Translations under genes and position numbers: made by a program
Shown: positions 27,891-37,700 of the stretch, piece by piece
Numbering within the stretch: the first letter of the stretch is position 1
Layout: every line of letters starts with the position of its first letter
The notes under the pieces: generated by a model
Told to the model about the DNA's origin: nothing
The model's database searches: none
What the model saw: only the letters and a program-made list of their open reading frames with translations
NCBI GenBank assembly: GCA_946540735.1
Contig: CAMNIN010000007.1
Coordinates: 31,756 to 95,755, forward strand
Length of the DNA: 64,000 bases
DNA from: an uncultured Prevotellaceae bacterium
GTDB lineage: Bacteria; Bacteroidota; Bacteroidia; Bacteroidales; Bacteroidaceae
Reading direction: 5' to 3'

Positions 27891-30800
27891 TTATCGTGTG
27901 TATTGTGATCTGATTTTTTTCGTCGCACGGTGGTCTTTCACCTCGATATACAAGCCCTGGGGCTTCGAAGTACGTCGGCCATCGATAGTGAAGGTCTGAG
28001 TGGGTGCGTTGGAATCAACCCTGATATCACTCACTCCCTCTTTGGTATGGAAGAGTTCCATTGTCATTCCTTCCCAGGCATCGAGTTGGGTCATGCCGTC
28101 GAGTTTGTAGATGATGGCGGAATAGTTCTCCATGGACGGACGGTCATCGCCGACGATGTACCAGGAGTCGCCCAAGAGCACATAACTGCCCTTGGGAGCC
28201 TTGGATGTCGTCCGGAAGAATCCCCTCAGGTTGTTTTCCTCCTCATAGGAGACGGGAGAGTCGGCGGCTTCGCCATATTCATAGAACGTCAGTTCGTCGG
28301 TCTCAGTATAAAGAATACAGGGCTGTCCAGCATTGGCATGGTCGATCTCCTCAATACCTATCTGTGACATATTGGGCAGGATACCAGCGATGCGGTAGAT
28401 TTTGGCGTGCTCAGGTGTCTGGAAAGCGTAAGGCAGACAGACCGTCATCCAGCGTTTGCCACCAGTGTTTTTCTTGTACAAAGGATGATAGAGGAGGTTG
28501 AAATCAGTAGCGCACCACCATCCCTCGCGCTTGTCGCCCGTGCTGCTGGCATTTCCGAAGGAGTGCCAGGCGTTGTCGGTAGCCCCCTCTTTCGAACCTA
28601 CGAAACCAATGTTGACTGACCCGCCCTCCTCGACGTATACCACGGGGGATGTCAGGGTCTGCCAGATATTGCCGATGGTGGGCAGGTCGAAGAAATCAGC
28701 TTTGAGTGGCGGAGTGACCACCCGTTCGCCGTCGTGAACGAGGAATCCATGCTGGTCGCTGAGGCAATAATGCTCCGTGGTGGCCTTGCACTCCAAGGCA
28801 TAGAGTCCCTCAGGCAAGTCGCTGATGGTCTGGTTGACTTCCATGGTCTGAGCAGTGCCTTGCGAAGCATTGATACCGCTCCACCAGGCATTCCAGCAAG
28901 TTTTGCCCTTGACGGTGTTGACACGCTGGTCGCCGCCCTTGTAGGTGCCCGCCTTCACCGTCCATCCATTAGCCGTTGTGAAACTTGGCTGGACGGGTTG
29001 CACCTGTGCAGCAGAAAGCGGAAGGAAGTTGTCGTAGGCCGTCTGGAGCTGACTTCGGGCATCGATGATCTCCTGCGCCCCACGACTGTCACGTGCCTTC
29101 TCCATCGCAGCAGCGAGTTCGCTTTTTCCGGGGAAGCCCATCATCACCACCTTGTCGGCCAAGGCCAAGAGGGAGTCGATGGCCGCTTTGTCAGCCAAGG
29201 CCCTGACGACATTTTCCAAGGCTTGGTCAGCCTGTGCCAGAGCTTGGTCGTCGTTGCCCGAAATGCCGTCGAGGATAGCGTACAGTTCGGAATTGAGGTC
29301 AGGCTCCGACACATTGTACTGCCTCACGACATCTGCGTAGCGGAGAGCCTGTGCGATGCCATCGGCGACAGCCCCTGCACGGTCGGTGAAGAGCGGCCGC
29401 AGTTCCACCTTATCAATCTGTCCGGTGGCATTGAGCCATCTGAAAGCCAGCAAGGCCTGATTGTAGTCACCCGAATCAAACACAAAGGATTCCTTACGCC
29501 ATTCGTTGCCCGAATTGACGCTCGCCACATTGACCGTCTCTGCGGTGCCATCGGCCGAGAGACTCAGCTTGAGGTAATTGCCGGCGTTGCGTGTAGCCAC
29601 GCTGAACTGGTAAGTCGTATGTGGGACGAGCGGAATGACCTTCTTGATTGACGCCTGATGATCGATGCCTCCCGAGCCATAAGCTTGAAGATAGGCACCG
29701 CCGTCGTGTCCGCCCTGCGGGACAACTTCGAAATAAGGCTGCCCCAGGGCCTTGCCATTGCCCGTCGACCAATCCGTCATGCCCATCTCGAAGTCACCAT
29801 TGGGGATAAGGTTTCCACCAGCGAAGAACGTCTGTCCTTCGTATCTCACGGCATCGCCCACGCTGGTGTCATCATTGGTGTAGCGGTCGATGCCCTCGAG
29901 GTCTGTGATATGGATGCGGTAGATAGCCCCTTCGGGCGCATTCTCATCGACATAGGTGTATTTGGCCGCCGTCTCGCGCTGCTCAACGACGGAGATGGTC
30001 TCCCATTGTCCTCCCCTTGTCTTGCGCTGCACCTCCATCACCTGGTTGTACTCGCCATTGCGGTCATACCACGAGATGGTGGCCTGTCCGTTGTTGACGG
30101 CGACTTGGAAATCGGAGATATTGTACTGCCTCGGCGTAGTGGGCACGAACTCATAGTGACCATTGTAGCCCACCCCCGTATTCATGCCCGCATAGTATTC
30201 GCCGGCAGGTGTCAGCGAGCCGTTGCTCAGATAGAGCTTGGAGCAATTGGCCTCGCTGTTCCAATAGTAATAGCGTTCGATGTAGTCCCATGAGTTGAGT
30301 TTGGTACAGATGCTCTGCACTGCTGTCTTGTTCTGGTTGAGCTGGCTTTGCGTCGGATTGTCACGGTTGCTACCTGTGGCAATGCCGAAGATGCCATTGT
30401 TGTTCCACGAGGCACCCCACACCCATTCCGAGATCCAGATAGGCCGGTGATAGCGGTCGACCCAGTTGTTCTTGATGCTGTTGAAGCTGCTCTCCACCCA
30501 GTAGCAGTGCAGGTCGATAATGTCGCACCTCCATCCACGAGCATCGATGGAGTCCATGAATGCGCGGAGGTGATTGATGCTTCCGTCATGAGAGGATGGT
30601 GAGCATAGTCTCATGCCCGTGGCCATGAGGTTCTCCCAATTGTCGAGAATTTGGTCTACGGTCTGCGGATGGTCATCAGCGGAGTTTCCGGGCTCGTTGT
30701 TGGTCTTCATGTGGGGAGAATACGTGACGCTGCCACATGCGCTCGAAGTGGGCCAATCCTCGTAGATGTGATGAGGCACGCACTCTGTGTTGTTGCCCCT

Positions 30801-31526
30801 ATCCTCTCCCAGTCCGAAAGAATAGCAACCGGTGACATTCAGTTTGTTGCAAGGATCGGAGCGAGTATCGTTGGCGAGTCCCGCTTTGCTGGTATCGTTC
30901 CATTTGAACACGCGGTAAGAGGAGATGCGCCCCGAAAGGATATTGGGAAGTTCGGCCACTTCGAGGTCACTGGTGTCGGCGATGAAGCACCGGCTATATC
31001 CTTTTCCCCTGGGCAAGGTGGAGAAGGTGACCATATAGCCACGTTTCAGTTTGAAACTCTGTATACGGTTATTCAGTTTGGCCGCCGTGAGGGTGTTCAT
31101 GTATCCGCCAGAGTTCTCCAATCCGAAATCATTGACCGCCTCACCCCCGAAATTCTTCTCTGAGAAAACAGTGAGTGGTTTGAGATCCTTCGCATAAGGC
31201 ATGATGATACATCCCCTGTTGTGTATCTTCACTTGGCAGTTGACATTGTTGGATGCCCTTTCCCCATTGATCCTCACATGAGAGAGCTGCTGTATGCCTT
31301 GTGAGGGTTTCAAGGCATCAAGGATGAGGACAGCATGTTCGGTGTTGACAATGTCGACGACGCCTTCATCGGTGAAAGGAGTCTCGGAAGTGATGACATA
31401 GTCCACGTCGTCGGTCAGGCTGACCGGTACACTGACTTGTGTTACCGTGGTGATTGTGTTGGCCACAGTGGAGAGCGAAGCACACACCAACAGACAAGTT
31501 AAGAGAAAATGAATGACAGGTCGCAT
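27891..31526 (-). CDS. Secreted multidomain glycoside hydrolase, GH128-like (Asl1-type catalytic core)
   Basis: The protein has 1211 residues. After a signal peptide (1-22) comes a beta-rich N-terminal region (about 24-215), part of which (LTVFSEKNFGGEAV, then LNNRIQSFKLKRG) resembles a beta/gamma-crystallin repeat. The catalytic core, about 220-440, has NNEPGN with E278 as likely acid/base and PIWISEWVWG with E367 as likely nucleophile, 89 residues apart. The line DIIDLHCYW between them fits the Asl1-like/GH128 core, known for beta-1,3-glucan cleavage. Next come an FN3-like domain (467-560), a CBM4/9-like domain (572-715, NLIPNGDFEMGMTDW), a helical linker (720-845), a binding-like module (847-1015) and a tail (TFTIDGRRTSKPQGLYIEV). 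The family call is by motif only; GH30- or GH39-like enzymes of the same clan are alternatives. First gene of the operon with the CotH protein. Confidence 0.75.
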   Translation of the reverse strand: MRPVIHFLLTCLLVCASLSTVANTITTVTQVSVPVSLTDDVDYVITSETPFTDEGVVDIVNTEHAVLILDALKPSQGIQQLSHVRINGERASNNVNCQVKIHNRGCIIMPYAKDLKPLTVFSEKNFGGEAVNDFGLENSGGYMNTLTAAKLNNRIQSFKLKRGYMVTFSTLPRGKGYSRCFIADTSDLEVAELPNILSGRISSYRVFKWNDTSKAGLANDTRSDPCNKLNVTGCYSFGLGEDRGNNTECVPHHIYEDWPTSSACGSVTYSPHMKTNNEPGNSADDHPQTVDQILDNWENLMATGMRLCSPSSHDGSINHLRAFMDSIDARGWRCDIIDLHCYWVESSFNSIKNNWVDRYHRPIWISEWVWGASWNNNGIFGIATGSNRDNPTQSQLNQNKTAVQSICTKLNSWDYIERYYYWNSEANCSKLYLSNGSLTPAGEYYAGMNTGVGYNGHYEFVPTTPRQYNISDFQVAVNNGQATISWYDRNGEYNQVMEVQRKTRGGQWETISVVEQRETAAKYTYVDENAPEGAIYRIHITDLEGIDRYTNDDTSVGDAVRYEGQTFFAGGNLIPNGDFEMGMTDWSTGNGKALGQPYFEVVPQGGHDGGAYLQAYGSGGIDHQASIKKVIPLVPHTTYQFSVATRNAGNYLKLSLSADGTAETVNVASVNSGNEWRKESFVFDSGDYNQALLAFRWLNATGQIDKVELRPLFTDRAGAVADGIAQALRYADVVRQYNVSEPDLNSELYAILDGISGNDDQALAQADQALENVVRALADKAAIDSLLALADKVVMMGFPGKSELAAAMEKARDSRGAQEIIDARSQLQTAYDNFLPLSAAQVQPVQPSFTTANGWTVKAGTYKGGDQRVNTVKGKTCWNAWWSGINASQGTAQTMEVNQTISDLPEGLYALECKATTEHYCLSDQHGFLVHDGERVVTPPLKADFFDLPTIGNIWQTLTSPVVYVEEGGSVNIGFVGSKEGATDNAWHSFGNASSTGDKREGWWCATDFNLLYHPLYKKNTGGKRWMTVCLPYAFQTPEHAKIYRIAGILPNMSQIGIEEIDHANAGQPCILYTETDELTFYEYGEAADSPVSYEEENNLRGFFRTTSKAPKGSYVLLGDSWYIVGDDRPSMENYSAIIYKLDGMTQLDAWEGMTMELFHTKEGVSDIRVDSNAPTQTFTIDGRRTSKPQGLYIEVKDHRATKKIRSQYTR

Positions 31527-31560
31527 ATCAAAAAAGGTTAGTTATTTAAGTTAGATTGAT

Positions 31561-31576
31561 GGTGTAATTTTACACC
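31561..31576. repeat. Inverted repeat GGTGTA-N4-TACACC in the leader of the GH128-like gene
   Basis: A 6-bp perfect inverted repeat with a 4-base spacer lies between the -7 element (31595-31602, minus) and the start codon at 31526. It resembles the GTGTA-N5-TACAC repeats at 34479 and 38389, but sits downstream instead of upstream of the promoter and has a shorter spacer. Confidence 0.5.
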
Positions 31577-31594
31577 TTTTTATATATAGTGCGG

Positions 31595-31602
31595 CAAATT
31601 TA
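31595..31602 (-). promoter_or_regulatory. -7 element (TAAATTTG) for the GH128-like/CotH operon
   Basis: TAnnTTTG match on the minus strand, 68 bases before the ATG at 31526. No TTTG at -33, suggesting an activated promoter. Confidence 0.55.
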
Positions 31603-31708
31603 GTGAAAAAAAACGATATAGGGCACACATGCAGCACACAACTTTAGCAAAAAAAGATATTCTACGTAAAAAAAATGTAAGATAGGATAATATTTCATCA
31701 TTTTTTGC

Positions 31709-31716
31709 TATTTTTG
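31709..31716 (+). promoter_or_regulatory. -7 element (TATTTTTG) for the clan GH-A hydrolase gene
   Basis: TAnnTTTG match, 32 bases before the ATG at 31749; no standard -33 is visible. The divergent region 31527-31748 is A/T-rich and holds only this, the minus-strand -7 box and the inverted repeat. Confidence 0.55.
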
Positions 31717-31748
31717 CAAAATCCATTCAACCCGACAAAAATCATACT

Positions 31749-34451
31749 ATGCATTACCGTCTACTCACGACCCTAAGCCTGTCGGCTGCATTCACCCTTT
31801 GCGGTTGGTCTCAGGAAAGCGACCGCATCCCCTCATCAAGCGACAACCTCACCCCCACAGCTCCGAGCCAGGTGAGCGTGGCATTCTCCATCCAGGGAGA
31901 GGGTCAGCGTTTCCATCCCATCTGGGGGCTGGACCAAGCGTGGATCAACGAGCAGAACCTGCGCAAGGGCATCAACCATATGGGCAAGGAGAACATCGGC
32001 ATCGGCAGGACCTGCTTCAGGATGACCAAGCCCTTGGTCGACGACCAGTCGCTCGCCAACGACCCAATCAGTTACCTACGCCGTCGCAACAACATATTCA
32101 ACATTGTGAGTGACACGCTGCCGCTGGTGCTGACCGCCGACCAAGAGGCGGGAGTGGATGCCTACTACCGCAACGGCAGCACGGCCAATGTTGACCGCTG
32201 GTCGGCCATGATCAATGCCCATGTGGAGTGGTTGCAAGCCAACAGCAACCACCGTGTGGCCGGCGTGTCGCCCTTCAATGAGCCCGACTATTGGACGGAG
32301 GAGGGTGCCACGGTAAACAACAGCCGCGACATCGCCAGGAAACTAAAAGAAGACTACCCCCGCTTCACAGAAATCGCCCTTGTGGGTGCCAACACCCTCA
32401 ACGACGACAAAGCCCTCTCATGGTTCACACCAGGGCAAGAATACTATGACTGGGGCAACACCCATCAACTGGCCGGTTCGATGCAGAACTACAAGGCCTT
32501 CCACCAGCACCTTTCCTCACACGGGAAAGTGGGCTACAACGATGAAATGCACAATGTGGCAGAAGCAATGATCGGCCTTGAGTGCGGCATGACCGTCGGC
32601 ATCTGGTGGGGATATGACAGCCGTGCCAGGGGAGAATTCTGCGACATCAGCCGCCATGGAACACGCCTGGGCTACGGCGATCATGCCGCCAACTGGACCG
32701 CAGCCTCCGTCTACCGCCATGACGACGGTCGGGTGAAGGCCTTCCTCGGTTCGAGCGAGCGCCAAGCCGTGACCACCACCTACCAGTTTCTCTCGACCGA
32801 CCATGAGGTGTATTATGACGGGGTCGGTCCCACGCGCGAATACCAGATGAGGATCCACGGCGGCACAGGTTACCAGAAAGGTCAGAAGAACGCCGAGCGC
32901 GTGATCGACATCACCTGGGGTGACGACGTGCAGCCAAGTGTCATCAACGGAAAATACAAGATCATGAACAAGGCCACCTCCTACGTACTGGCCGAATACG
33001 GCAGTTCTGGAGGCAACACCAACATCAGCCAAATGAAGGACAACGGCACAGCCGTACAGCAGTGGGAAGTCTACCCTGTGGGCAACACCGTCGACGGCGA
33101 CTACAGTTTCATCGACATCAAGTCGGTCAACGACGGCAAGCATCTCGACGTGCTCAACTTCTCGACTGAGAGCGGCGGCAATGTAATCGCCTACGGAAGT
33201 GGCACGCCATCGTCGAACCAGCAGTGGTATCTCGTCTACGCCGGCGACGGCTACTACTACATCCGCAACCGCGAGAGCGCCCTCTACCTCACCCTGGTGA
33301 CCGGCAACGCCATCCAAGGCATCAATATCAACCAGCAGACCCTGCTGCCAGATCCCACCCGGCAACTGTGGAAATTCCTGCCGCTGGATGCCGAATGCGA
33401 GACGGTGGCCCCCGCCATCCCAGGAGGACTCACGGCAACGCCACAAACCGCCAGTGTGCTGTTGGAATGGACCGCCAATACTGAAAGTGACCTCGATGGA
33501 TACATGCTCCTGAGAGCCGACAAGGAATCCAACCAATGGAACACTATCGCCCGGAAAGTGAAAGGCACACGATATATCGACAACACGTGCCGCCAGGGTG
33601 AAGCATATCTCTACCGAGTGAAAGCCATTGACCGCAGTGAGAACCTCTCGGCGGCAAGCGAGGCGGTGGAAGCAGCCCCCCTTGCCACGCCTGCGATGAT
33701 CGCCCGCTGGGACATGGAAAGCAACCTTCTCGACAGAACCATAAACCAGCTGGACGCCGCCGACTATGCCACGACACAATACACGACAACCCACGCAGAG
33801 GGCAGCCATGCCCTCAGTCTGAACGGCACCAGCCAATGGATACAATTGCCCTATGAGGTGGCATCGACCAAGGAACTGACCTTCGCAGCCTGGATATACC
33901 TGAGGAACACCAGTGTGCCACACCAAAGGCTCTTCGACTTCGGTAACGGACCAGGCAAGCAACTCTATCTCACCCCCTCTGACGGCACCGGCCTGAGCTA
34001 TGTGATCAGCGACGGTCAACAGGAACAAACACTGGACAGCGACAAGAAGCTCACCGGACTGAGGTGGCAACACGTAGCCCTGACGACTGCCGAAGGCAAG
34101 ACCACGCTCTATCTCGACGGTGAGGAAGTGGCCAGTTCGACAGCCATCACCCTCACACCGGCCGACATTCATCCAGCACTCAACTACATCGGACGTGGGC
34201 AGGCTTCGACAGCCCCCATGCTGAAAGGCTACGTGGATGACGTGAGGATCTATAACCACGCCCTCAACGCCGAAGAGGTGAGACAAGTGATGGATGACGC
34301 CACCAACGGCATCCGCCAAGTGACGGCCGAAGAGGCTTCCACCGACAACGGCTACTACACCATCAGTGGCATGAGAACCCAGCATCCCCATCACCGCGGA
34401 CTGTATATCCAGCGGGAAGGCAAAAACAGCCGGAAAATCATGGTCAAATGA
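31749..34451 (+). CDS. Secreted glycoside hydrolase of clan GH-A type (GH30-like) with ricin-type, FN3 and LamG-like domains
   Basis: The protein has 900 residues with a signal peptide 1-21 (ending CGWSQ). The catalytic region, about 40-400, has VSPFNEPDYW with E178 as probable acid/base and GYNDEMHNV with E266 as a candidate nucleophile, 88 residues on. The fold signature fits (alpha/beta)8 GH-A enzymes, but I do not recognise the exact family. It is followed by a ricin-type beta-trefoil (about 400-545; repeated QQW lines), an FN3 domain (556-640), a LamG/concanavalin-like domain (651-860: ARWDMESNLLDRT, FAAWIYLR, YVDDVRIYNHAL) and a tail ending SRKIMVK like other secreted proteins here. It is divergent from the GH128-like operon. 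Substrate unknown; the lectin-type modules point to an insoluble or branched polysaccharide. Confidence 0.72.
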   Translation: MHYRLLTTLSLSAAFTLCGWSQESDRIPSSSDNLTPTAPSQVSVAFSIQGEGQRFHPIWGLDQAWINEQNLRKGINHMGKENIGIGRTCFRMTKPLVDDQSLANDPISYLRRRNNIFNIVSDTLPLVLTADQEAGVDAYYRNGSTANVDRWSAMINAHVEWLQANSNHRVAGVSPFNEPDYWTEEGATVNNSRDIARKLKEDYPRFTEIALVGANTLNDDKALSWFTPGQEYYDWGNTHQLAGSMQNYKAFHQHLSSHGKVGYNDEMHNVAEAMIGLECGMTVGIWWGYDSRARGEFCDISRHGTRLGYGDHAANWTAASVYRHDDGRVKAFLGSSERQAVTTTYQFLSTDHEVYYDGVGPTREYQMRIHGGTGYQKGQKNAERVIDITWGDDVQPSVINGKYKIMNKATSYVLAEYGSSGGNTNISQMKDNGTAVQQWEVYPVGNTVDGDYSFIDIKSVNDGKHLDVLNFSTESGGNVIAYGSGTPSSNQQWYLVYAGDGYYYIRNRESALYLTLVTGNAIQGININQQTLLPDPTRQLWKFLPLDAECETVAPAIPGGLTATPQTASVLLEWTANTESDLDGYMLLRADKESNQWNTIARKVKGTRYIDNTCRQGEAYLYRVKAIDRSENLSAASEAVEAAPLATPAMIARWDMESNLLDRTINQLDAADYATTQYTTTHAEGSHALSLNGTSQWIQLPYEVASTKELTFAAWIYLRNTSVPHQRLFDFGNGPGKQLYLTPSDGTGLSYVISDGQQEQTLDSDKKLTGLRWQHVALTTAEGKTTLYLDGEEVASSTAITLTPADIHPALNYIGRGQASTAPMLKGYVDDVRIYNHALNAEEVRQVMDDATNGIRQVTAEEASTDNGYYTISGMRTQHPHHRGLYIQREGKNSRKIMVK

Positions 34452-34478
34452 GGAGGAAGAGCCCAACGACAACAAAAA

Positions 34479-34493
34479 GTGTAAAAAATACAC
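34479..34493. promoter_or_regulatory. Inverted repeat GTGTA-N5-TACAC (operator candidate) before the three-module surface protein gene
   Basis: A perfect inverted repeat with an A5 spacer. Exactly 50 bases separate its end from the -7 element TATCTTTG at 34544. The same repeat, with identical flanks (AAAAG before, GT after) and the same 50-base distance, stands before the FAS1/SusCD operon. The position suits an activator replacing a missing -33 element. Confidence 0.7.
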
Positions 34494-34543
34494 GTTTATA
34501 CCATTTTTTTTAGAAAAAAAGGTGGTCGTATCAGATTTTTTAT

Positions 34544-34551
34544 TATCTTTG
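34544..34551 (+). promoter_or_regulatory. -7 element (TATCTTTG) for the three-module surface protein gene
   Basis: TAnnTTTG match in the line TTTTTATTATCTTTGCCA, nearly identical to the one before the FAS1/SusCD operon. It leaves a leader of about 145 bases before the ATG at 34703. No TTTG at -33. Confidence 0.65.
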
Positions 34552-34702
34552 CCACAAATTGTACATAATCTACAACCAACCTACCTGAAGCTAAGTGACA
34601 AATCATTCACTAAAGCCGTAAATTCGTATCAGAAGACCTAATTTTTCAATGCACCTGCTAATGCACTTGCGGGATTTTATTAACTTTTTAAATTTAACCT
34701 TT

Positions 34703-37700
34703 ATGAAAATTGCAAAACTACTTGTTTTAAGCGCATTGCTCCTTTTGGGCAGTAATGTGGCTAAAGCCGTAGACGACAACGTTTGGCAAAAACCGTCGGT
34801 TACGGAGTTCGCAAGTTTGGTGGATGGAGAAGTATACTACTTCTACCTCACCGGTTGCCAGCTTTTCTTCACACAAGGTAATGCCTATGGCACACAGGCC
34901 AGCGCAGGCACCACCGGACTGAAAGTTAGAGCCGAGCAGCAAAGCGAGGGTATCTGGACGCTCACGGATTACGTGCAGACCCAGAGTGCCTGGAAGATGT
35001 GGTGGTTCGTGCAGGATGCCAACATCATGTACGTGGACTACAACAACCAGCCCGACTACCTGTGGGAGATCACAGACATGGGTGGCCAAGTGTACCGCCT
35101 CTCTCCATCCGCCCAGAACCCTAACTGGAATGACAACACCAAGTTTGTGGGACTGGACCGCACCACGAATGCAGAGAACACCGTGCTGAACTCCGACCTG
35201 ACCGCTGACGGTGGAGCCTTCATCGACTGGAAGCTCGTGCCCGAGGCCGCTTATGAGCAGTATGAGGCAGCAGAGCTGCTCTATGACGCAGCCATGGAGC
35301 TGAAAGACCTGCTCAACAAGGCAGAGTCGATTGGTGCTGACGTAGCAGCCCAGATTGCTGTTTACAACAACACCAACAGCACACTGGATGAGCTCAAGAA
35401 AGCCATTGAGGAGACCAAGGCCGCCATCACCGCCCGCGAGGAAGAGTTGGCCCGTGAGAACTACGAGAACGCCACTGTCAACAATCCTGTCGACGTGACC
35501 TCGCTGTTCATCACCAACCCCACCTTTGTAGGCAACAAGTACGACGGTTGGGCAGGTTCTGGCTTCGGCGGCTACAACCCGAAGGAGAATGCAGAGCGCT
35601 ACAACATGACCTTCGACACCTACCAGCAGCTCTCCGGCTTGAAGGAAGGTGTCTACAAACTGAGTGTCAACGCTTTCTACCGCGCCGGCAACGCTCAGCC
35701 CGCTTATGACAACTACAAAGCACAGAACGATGCGTCGAAATACTCGAAACTCTATGCCGCCACCGCCACCGACAGTCTGGTGAGCAGCATTGCCTCTCCC
35801 TTCACCGCCAAGTTGACCGAGAACATGACCACTGGCAGCTGGAGCACCGCAACTGACGCCGAGACCGGCGAGGCATGGGTGATCCCCAACGACATGGTTG
35901 CTTCTGACGAGTTCTTCAAGGCCGGCTATTGCAACGACAACCACGTGTTCATCAACGTGGGTGAAGACGGTGAGCTGAAGATCGGTGTCCGCAAGGACGT
36001 GACCATCTCAGGCGACTGGAGCATCTTCGACGACTTCGCCCTGACCTACTACGGCAACGGAGATGACGCCTACCAGTTGATTCTGGAATCTGCCAAGGAG
36101 AACATAAAGGAATTCGACCTCACCAATGTGATCTACACCCAGGCTTACGCCGACGCTTACAACGCAGCTGTGGCAGCTCTGAACAGCGCCACCACGAAAG
36201 ACGCCATCATGTCAGCCATCAAGGGCATCCAGCAAGCTACTGAAGACCTTGACAAGAACATCGAGCTTTGGAAGCAACTTGTGGCTATTCGAGATGAGGC
36301 ATTCAACGCAGCCAATAATGATAAATATGAGGAAGAATACAGAGAGGTACTTGGCGAGTGGATTGATTTCGACTATGACGATGCTATCAAGAAGCGCGAC
36401 CTGACCAATGAGGAGTTAGAGGAAATGTTAGCCAACGTGAAGGCCATGATCAAAGAGGTATATCTGCATCCGAAAGAGGACGCTGACATGACCTTGCTCA
36501 TGGTGAACCCCGACTTCGAGCAGGGAGCTACAGGCTGGACCAGAGAGGCTGCCAGCGGTGGAAACGTAGGAACAGGTGGAACAAGCACCAACACATGCTA
36601 CGAGGCCTGGAACAACGCCAAGTTTGATATCTACCAGATTGTGGAAAATGCCCCCAAGGGTGTGTATGAGATTTCGGTCCAGGGCTTCTACCGTTATGGC
36701 CGCACCGCTTATCAGGCTTATCTCAACCACGAGGAGTATACCACGAAGGAGACTTGCCCCGTGTTCGTCTATATGAACTCGAACATCACTCCGTTCACCA
36801 ACGTGTATGGAGACCCGATGCAAATCACCGACGAAGCATTCTACAGTGGCAACAGCACTGACTACACTTCTGAGACCCTTGAGGACGGCACCGTGCTCTT
36901 CTTCCCCAACGGTATGGCCAGCTCTGCCATTGCCTTCGAAAACGGCATGTACACCCAGTCGGCCTTCGGCCTTGTGGCTCAGGACGGCGATCCTATCCGC
37001 ATTGGTGTGAAGGGCTCCTCCAACCAACTTGGCGACAGCTGGAGTATCTGGGACAACTTCAAGATCACCTACCGCGCATTCAGAGCCGACGTGGTGAAAC
37101 CCGTACTTGAGCAGGCTATTATTGATGCAGAGGCCAACCTCAACAGCGCTATCGGCAAAGACGTGGCAGAGGCACTGCAAGCCGCCATCGACGAGGCCAA
37201 GGCTGTAGTCAACGGTGATGACGGTGACGCCATGTTTGATGCTCTGTCCAAGCTGTTCGACCTCCAGGAGGCCGTAAGTGAGTCAAAGGCCCTGTTCTCA
37301 CGTCTTGAGGCAGCCAATGAGCAACTCGCCCAGGCCATCAACAACTCCGTGGCCAGTGTGGCCACCATCAACGAGGCCAAAGCCCTCAACCAGGCCATCA
37401 CCGACGGTCTTGACAACCACAGCTACAAAGACAGCGAGGTGGAAGACCTGATGAATCAGATCAAGAAGATGATCAACCGTCTTGGCATCCCGCAGAACAT
37501 GGAGAGTGCCAGCGACGCCAGCCCCGTGGAGTGCACGACAGTGATTGTGAACCCGGCATACGTTGAAGGCAACGACAACGGTTGGACCGGTGGCGCATCT
37601 GTGAACGCAGAGGCCAACGATGCCGAGAAGTTCAACACCACATTCGACTACTTCCAGCTCCTCCAGGGTCTTCCCGCAGGTACTTACAAAGTGTCCGTAC

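Noticed and set aside
31663..31679. TACGTA-A-run-TGTA sequence as a further copy of the GTGTA/TACAC repeat
   Set aside because: The arms are not complementary in the same way and the distance to the -7 element (29 bases) differs.
32517..34493. 658-codon open frame on the minus strand
   Set aside because: Lies antisense to the hydrolase gene with a signal peptide and recognisable modules; its translation has no motif and long low-complexity Val/His stretches typical of a codon shadow.
34649..34702. Upstream ATG as start of the three-module surface protein
   Set aside because: It would place 18 residues before a complete signal peptide that begins at the ATG at 34703.
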